Below, piece after piece: positions 60,930-64,000 of a stretch of DNA of 64,000 nt. The position numbers were made by a program, and so were the translations under genes. The stretch is from NCBI GenBank assembly GCA_965652395.1, contig CBFGUW010000017.1, positions 1 through 64,000 on the forward strand, given 5' to 3'. The notes beneath the pieces were generated by a model. The model was not told where the DNA came from. It did not search any database and was given only the letters and a program-made list of their open reading frames with translations. The number at the start of each line of letters is the position of its first letter. Within the stretch, counting starts at the first letter, position 1. Source of the DNA: Saccharospirillum sp965652395. GTDB taxonomy: Bacteria > Pseudomonadota > Gammaproteobacteria > Pseudomonadales > Natronospirillaceae.

Positions 60930-60953
60930 GAGCCAGTGCCCGGTCACTGGCTC
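60930..60953. terminator. hairpin at the end of the AI-2E exporter gene
   Basis: GAGCCAGTG and CACTGGCTC form a 9-bp stem with a 6-nt loop, overlapping the last bases of the converging AI-2E family gene. No T-run, so termination is uncertain. Confidence 0.45.
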
Positions 60954-61972
60954 AACAATATCGCGATCCAACGTGTTTTCGGGTAAACCTCCAGGCCGAT
61001 TTTAACCACCACCGTCAATGGAACGGCCAGCAGTGTGCCGACCGGCCCCAGTATCCATCCCCAAAAAATCAATGAGACGAACACCACCAGAGTGGAAAGG
61101 TCCAGTGTGCGACCCATCAGTCTCGGCTCCAGCAGATTACCGATAACAGCGTTGATAACAGAATAACCGGCGGTGCTGATGACGAGGCCTGGAACACCCT
61201 GCTGGAAAGTGGCGAGTGCGATGGCCGGAATGGCAGCAATCAACGAGCCGACATTGGGTATGAAATTCATCAGGAAGGCGAAGGTCCCCCAAAGAATGGG
61301 GTAGTCGACCTTCATGACTTTCAGAAACCCCCATACGATGATACCCGTCAACGCGCTGACGAGTGATTTGATCACCAGGTAACGCTGTACCGAACGGGTA
61401 AAACGATGGGCGTATTCCACGCTGTGGTTATCGCCCAGGGCGCGGTGCAGTTTGCGTTGTACGCCCTGGGCTTCAAACAGCATGAAAACCAGAATAAACA
61501 GTGTCAGTACCGTGGCCAGCAAAATGCTGCCCAACCCGGAGAACAACTTGCCTGCGAAACTGATGAAACTGTCCGGCAGGGTCAGTGATTGCAGGCTGTT
61601 TCGCACGTCGTCCGCCAGCCAGGGGGCCCGGGCTCGAAACTGACCCACCCATTCATCCAATTGTCGTTCATATTCGGGCAAGCGCTGTAGCAGTTCATCG
61701 GCCGAGGCGGCCACCAGAGAGCCGATGCCATACATCACGCCAAATACCAGGAAAACGACACCGCCGATGGCCACGCTGGCGGGTACTTTGTGCTCCACCA
61801 GCCAACGCACGGCCGGAGAGGTCAACACGGCGAGAAAAGCCGCCATAAGAAAGGGAACCAGGATAGGCTGGGCGATTTTCATACCGGCCAGAATGATTAC
61901 CAAAGCGGCGATCACCAGCAGCCCACGCGCTAGGGAGGGTTCGTTGAGAGAGCTTAAAGGCTTTCGGGTCAT
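60944..61972 (-). CDS. AI-2E/PerM family transporter
   Basis: A 342-residue membrane protein with about eight hydrophobic helices. Family patterns include PILVPFLMAAFLAVLTSPAV, GTFAFLMNFIPNVGSLIAAIP and GNLLEPRLMGRTLDLSTLVVF. Members include the autoinducer-2 exporter TqsA and Na/H antiporter-like and osmostress proteins; which substrate this one moves is not known. No LuxS gene is visible here. Confidence 0.9.
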   Translation of the reverse strand: MTRKPLSSLNEPSLARGLLVIAALVIILAGMKIAQPILVPFLMAAFLAVLTSPAVRWLVEHKVPASVAIGGVVFLVFGVMYGIGSLVAASADELLQRLPEYERQLDEWVGQFRARAPWLADDVRNSLQSLTLPDSFISFAGKLFSGLGSILLATVLTLFILVFMLFEAQGVQRKLHRALGDNHSVEYAHRFTRSVQRYLVIKSLVSALTGIIVWGFLKVMKVDYPILWGTFAFLMNFIPNVGSLIAAIPAIALATFQQGVPGLVISTAGYSVINAVIGNLLEPRLMGRTLDLSTLVVFVSLIFWGWILGPVGTLLAVPLTVVVKIGLEVYPKTRWIAILLSQ

Positions 61973-62146
61973 AAACCTCTTTTCCGTGCTGAAGCGACAG
62001 ATTAAGAGGCATTAAAGCACGGGCGTCGGGCTAGGACAAAAACGGCGTTCGACCGGTGAGCGACAGGCCTGATTGCTCACCGCAAAGGCGCGCGGGGAAG
62101 GAGGTGGCGGGAACGCGTTTGGCGTGTTCCCGCTAAGTGACGGGTA

Positions 62147-62626
62147 TTAACCTACACAAGCTTCGTTTTTCTGATGGCGCAGATGTTTGTAATGCTCCCA
62201 ACGGGCCAGCCCCCATTTGGTGATAAAGGTACCGACCACGTAGGCGGCGACAATCGTCAAAATCTGACTGTCTGCGAAGCTCAGGGAGGTCAGCATCGGT
62301 CCTGGGCAGTAACCGGCCAACCCCCAGCCGATACCGAACAGAATGCCACCGATTACGATACGACCGTCCACTTCAGTTTTCGCAGGGACCCGGAAGTACT
62401 CGGTCAACAGTGGGCTGGGCCGTTTCATAATAAGAGGCGTGGTCACGAAGGTGACAAGGAGCCCACCACCCATAACAAACGCCAGGGAGGGATCCCAGGT
62501 GCCAAACAGGTCGAGAAAGTTGACGACTTTGGCCGGGTCGATCATTTGCGCGATTGAGAGCCCAAGGCCGAACAGAATACCGGCCACCAAAGCGGTGAGC
62601 AGGTTCAGTGTTTTGTTCATAGTCAT
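62147..62626 (-). CDS. YeeE/YedE sulfur-transport family protein, second half-type
   Basis: A 159-residue membrane protein with four helices, of the YedE/DUF6691 type (GLGLSIAQMIDPAKVVNFLDL, GGILFGIGWGLAGYCPGP). The conserved cysteine in GYCPGP is present. Such pairs of half-size proteins form a channel for thiosulfate or sulfite-type sulfur species. Its start at 62626 overlaps the upstream gene by 4 bp; an ATG at 62620, with GGGAG at better spacing, is possible. Confidence 0.9.
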   Translation of the reverse strand: MTMNKTLNLLTALVAGILFGLGLSIAQMIDPAKVVNFLDLFGTWDPSLAFVMGGGLLVTFVTTPLIMKRPSPLLTEYFRVPAKTEVDGRIVIGGILFGIGWGLAGYCPGPMLTSLSFADSQILTIVAAYVVGTFITKWGLARWEHYKHLRHQKNEACVG

Positions 62627-63060
62627 GCTCCCAGAATGTGACGCACGATGAAAACGGTGACGAACGCGGACGCCATGAAACTGAGCGTCGCGACCAGCGA
62701 GCGAGGACTGCGTCGGGCGAGACCGCAGATGCCGTGGCCACTGGTACAGCCTGTGCCGATGGTGGTGCCGACACCCACCAGAAGACCGGCGGCAATCAGC
62801 AACGGAATGCTGGACGGCGCCTCAATGTGTGCCACACCGGCACCCACGCCTATCCATTGATATAGAAACCCACCGATCACCAAGCCGACGATGAACAATA
62901 TGCGCCAGTCCATGTCACCCTTTTCAGGAAAAATAACGCCTCCTGCGATACCGGATATCCCGGCGATGCGACCCTTCATCAGCAGCAACAGTGCCGCCGA
63001 CAAGCCGATCAGTGCGCCGCCGATAAAGGCTGGAAGGGGAGTGAAATTTACCAGTGTCAT
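62623..63060 (-). CDS. YeeE/YedE sulfur-transport family protein, first half-type
   Basis: A 145-residue membrane protein with four helices and the conserved pattern GTTIGTGCTSGHGICGLARRSPRS, given here only in part for length (GTGCTSGHGICG), including two cysteines. It pairs with the gene that overlaps its stop to form a YedE-like transporter. The ATG at 63060 has GAGG 5 bases upstream; a GTG two codons earlier is the alternative. It is downstream of a sulfur-dioxygenase gene on the same strand. Confidence 0.9.
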   Translation of the reverse strand: MTLVNFTPLPAFIGGALIGLSAALLLLMKGRIAGISGIAGGVIFPEKGDMDWRILFIVGLVIGGFLYQWIGVGAGVAHIEAPSSIPLLIAAGLLVGVGTTIGTGCTSGHGICGLARRSPRSLVATLSFMASAFVTVFIVRHILGA

Positions 63061-63079
63061 AGGCACCTCAAAGATATGA

Positions 63080-63096
63080 AACTCTAATTTAGAGTT
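63080..63096. promoter_or_regulatory. palindromic operator upstream of the YeeE pair
   Basis: AACTCTAA-T-TTAGAGTT, two perfect 8-bp arms with a 1-bp centre, lies 20 bp before the first YeeE start. On the minus strand it falls between a -35-like TAGACA and a -10-like CATATC with 17-bp spacing, ideal for repression by an ArsR/SmtB-type sulfide sensor such as BigR or SqrR. The repressor gene is not in the window. Confidence 0.6.
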
Positions 63097-63157
63097 GTCT
63101 AATATTAATGATCCGAGAATACGGCTTGAAGCCGTTATTTCAATGCTTCTGTGCTTT

Positions 63158-63186
63158 GAAGGTCAGACCGTTTTGGTCTGACCTTC
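63158..63186. terminator. 12-bp perfect hairpin between dioxygenase and YeeE genes
   Basis: GAAGGTCAGACC and GGTCTGACCTTC pair perfectly around a 5-nt loop, 11 bp after the dioxygenase stop. A smaller hairpin ACGGCTtgaAGCCGT follows at 63121-63135. No T-run is seen on the minus strand, so attenuation rather than full termination is possible. Confidence 0.6.
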
Positions 63187-63196
63187 ACCACTTTGG

Positions 63197-64000
63197 TTAT
63201 CTTGCCCGGTCTGTTTGGATGTTCAGCGGAATCTTCAGGTAACGTTTCCCATTACTCTCGGCCTTGGGCAGGTGTCCGGCTTCGATATTGACCAGAATGC
63301 TCTGGTAAATCAGTTTGGGAGCCTGAAGGGTGGCGTCTTTACGTTCGCGGAATTCGACGAACTCCGCTTCACTGGTCCGGCCGTTTAATTGAATATTCTT
63401 GGCTTTCTGTTCGCCGATGGTGCTTTCCCAGGCCACGTCACGTCCGCCGGGTTGATAGTCGTGCCCGGTAAAGACACGGGTGTTGTCCGGCAGGCTGTAC
63501 AGGTTTTGGGTCACGCCCTTATACAGGGTGGCAGCGTCACCGGCCGGGAAATCGCAGCGTCCGGTGCCATAGTCCGGCATGAACAGAGCATCCCCGGTGA
63601 AGACAGCGTCTCCGATCAGGTAGGACACACAGGCCGGGGTATGCCCGGGTGTGGGCAAGGCTTTGATCGTCAGTGTGCCCGCACTGAACTTTTCGTTGTC
63701 TTTCAGCAGGCGGTCGAACTGTCGACCATCGGTGACAAAGGTATCCGGCAGGTTATAGACCCCTTTGAACACTTCCTGCACATGACGAATGCGCTCGCTG
63801 ATGGCGACTTTCACCTCCGGGAATTCATCGCGAAACAACTGGCTGGAGCTCAGGTGATCCGCATGGGCGTGAGTTTCCAGGACAAAATGCAACTTCAGTT
63901 TATGTTCCTCGATAAAGTCGACCACTTTTTGGTATGACTCATCGGAGATTTTGCTGCCGATCGGGTTGTAATCCAGAACTGGGTCAATCACCACGGCATC
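63197..64000 (-). CDS. MBL-fold sulfur (persulfide) dioxygenase, start beyond window
   Basis: At least 267 residues of a metallo-beta-lactamase fold protein; its 5' end lies past the window edge, since the frame stays open (DAVVIDPVLDY). Metal-binding motifs are THAHADHL, later GHTPAC, TGDALF and GHDY. The pattern YGTGRCDFPAGDAATLY matches ETHE1/Blh persulfide dioxygenases, which oxidise glutathione persulfide to sulfite. With the two YeeE genes it forms a sulfide-detoxification locus of the BigR-regulon type. Confidence 0.92.
   Translation of the reverse strand, partial: DAVVIDPVLDYNPIGSKISDESYQKVVDFIEEHKLKLHFVLETHAHADHLSSSQLFRDEFPEVKVAISERIRHVQEVFKGVYNLPDTFVTDGRQFDRLLKDNEKFSAGTLTIKALPTPGHTPACVSYLIGDAVFTGDALFMPDYGTGRCDFPAGDAATLYKGVTQNLYSLPDNTRVFTGHDYQPGGRDVAWESTIGEQKAKNIQLNGRTSEAEFVEFRERKDATLQAPKLIYQSILVNIEAGHLPKAESNGKRYLKIPLNIQTDRAR

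Noticed and set aside
60944..61972. AI-2 quorum-sensing exporter as part of the signalling system at 40.7-45 kb
   Set aside because: The AI-2E family is broad and mostly not involved in AI-2; the gene is 16 kb away, and no luxS was seen.
1..64000. CRISPR array, prophage or integrative element
   Set aside because: No evenly spaced direct repeats, integrase, or phage structural genes were seen anywhere in the window.

Overview
The window looks like chromosomal DNA of a marine- or halophilic-type gammaproteobacterium related to the Oceanospirillales/Pseudomonadales. The evidence is gene order: pilBCD-coaE-yacG divergent from pilA, then nadC and ampE; minCDE; and the long run proA-nadD-rsfS-rlmH-mrdA-rodA-mltB-rlpA-dacA-ybeD-lipB-lipA, which is the order known from Pseudomonas. 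No rRNA, tRNA, CRISPR array or complete insertion sequence was recognised. The window opens inside an RHS toxin gene and closes inside a sulfur-dioxygenase gene.

Layout. 1-1.4 kb: the 3' end of an RHS gene, a probable immunity gene and a SymE-type toxin. 1.5-6.8 kb: type IV pilus assembly genes (pilD, pilC, pilB) with coaE and yacG, divergent from pilA, which has a very good sigma-54 promoter. 7.3-14.4 kb: nadC, ampE (without ampD), trxB, minEDC, and an ScfR-type regulator translationally coupled to minC. 14.4-16.4 kb: two very small membrane proteins flanking a perfect FNR/Anr box, then a DedA-PAP2 fusion. 16.5-27.5 kb: the proA-to-lipA run for proline and NAD synthesis, ribosome maintenance, cell elongation, wall remodelling and lipoylation. 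27.5-32.7 kb: a structured intergenic repeat, a two-HTH regulator, dinB, a 265-bp MITE-like element abutting a truncated TetR gene, a PilH-like receiver and a zinc-finger-poor DksA. 32.9-40.5 kb: purU, a porin-like gene, mltF and purL. 40.7-45.0 kb: an alpha-oxoamine synthase/acyltransferase fusion directly followed by a soluble hybrid histidine kinase. 45-51.4 kb: an esterase, a cysteine-cluster protein, HDOD, ygfZ, sdhE-ygfX and glcB. 51.5-59.3 kb: a lipase-like hydrolase with a GlxA/AraC regulator, a DUF1127 protein, a LysR regulator, and an aromatic alcohol/aldehyde oxidation module (SDR plus benzaldehyde-type dehydrogenase) facing its own XylR-like sigma-54 activator. 59.3-64 kb: the EF-P paralogue efpL (yeiP), a nonsense-interrupted solute-binding protein, an AI-2E family exporter, and a YeeE/YedE plus sulfur-dioxygenase locus.

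Most of the window is housekeeping DNA. The parts that most deserve follow-up are: (1) the alpha-oxoamine synthase/kinase pair at 40.7-45.0 kb, which has the logic of CqsA/CqsS and LqsA/LqsS signalling but a different domain build; (2) a 96-nt structured repeat present in inverted orientation after lipA and between ygfZ and sdhE, with 86 of 96 identical positions and a compensatory base-pair change; (3) the MITE-like element that supplies the dinB stop codon and borders a truncated TetR gene; (4) the sigma-54 promoter with XylR-like upstream sites in front of the aldehyde dehydrogenase gene; (5) the FNR box between two unannotated-size membrane proteins. Functional calls rest on motif and family recognition by eye; no database search was run.
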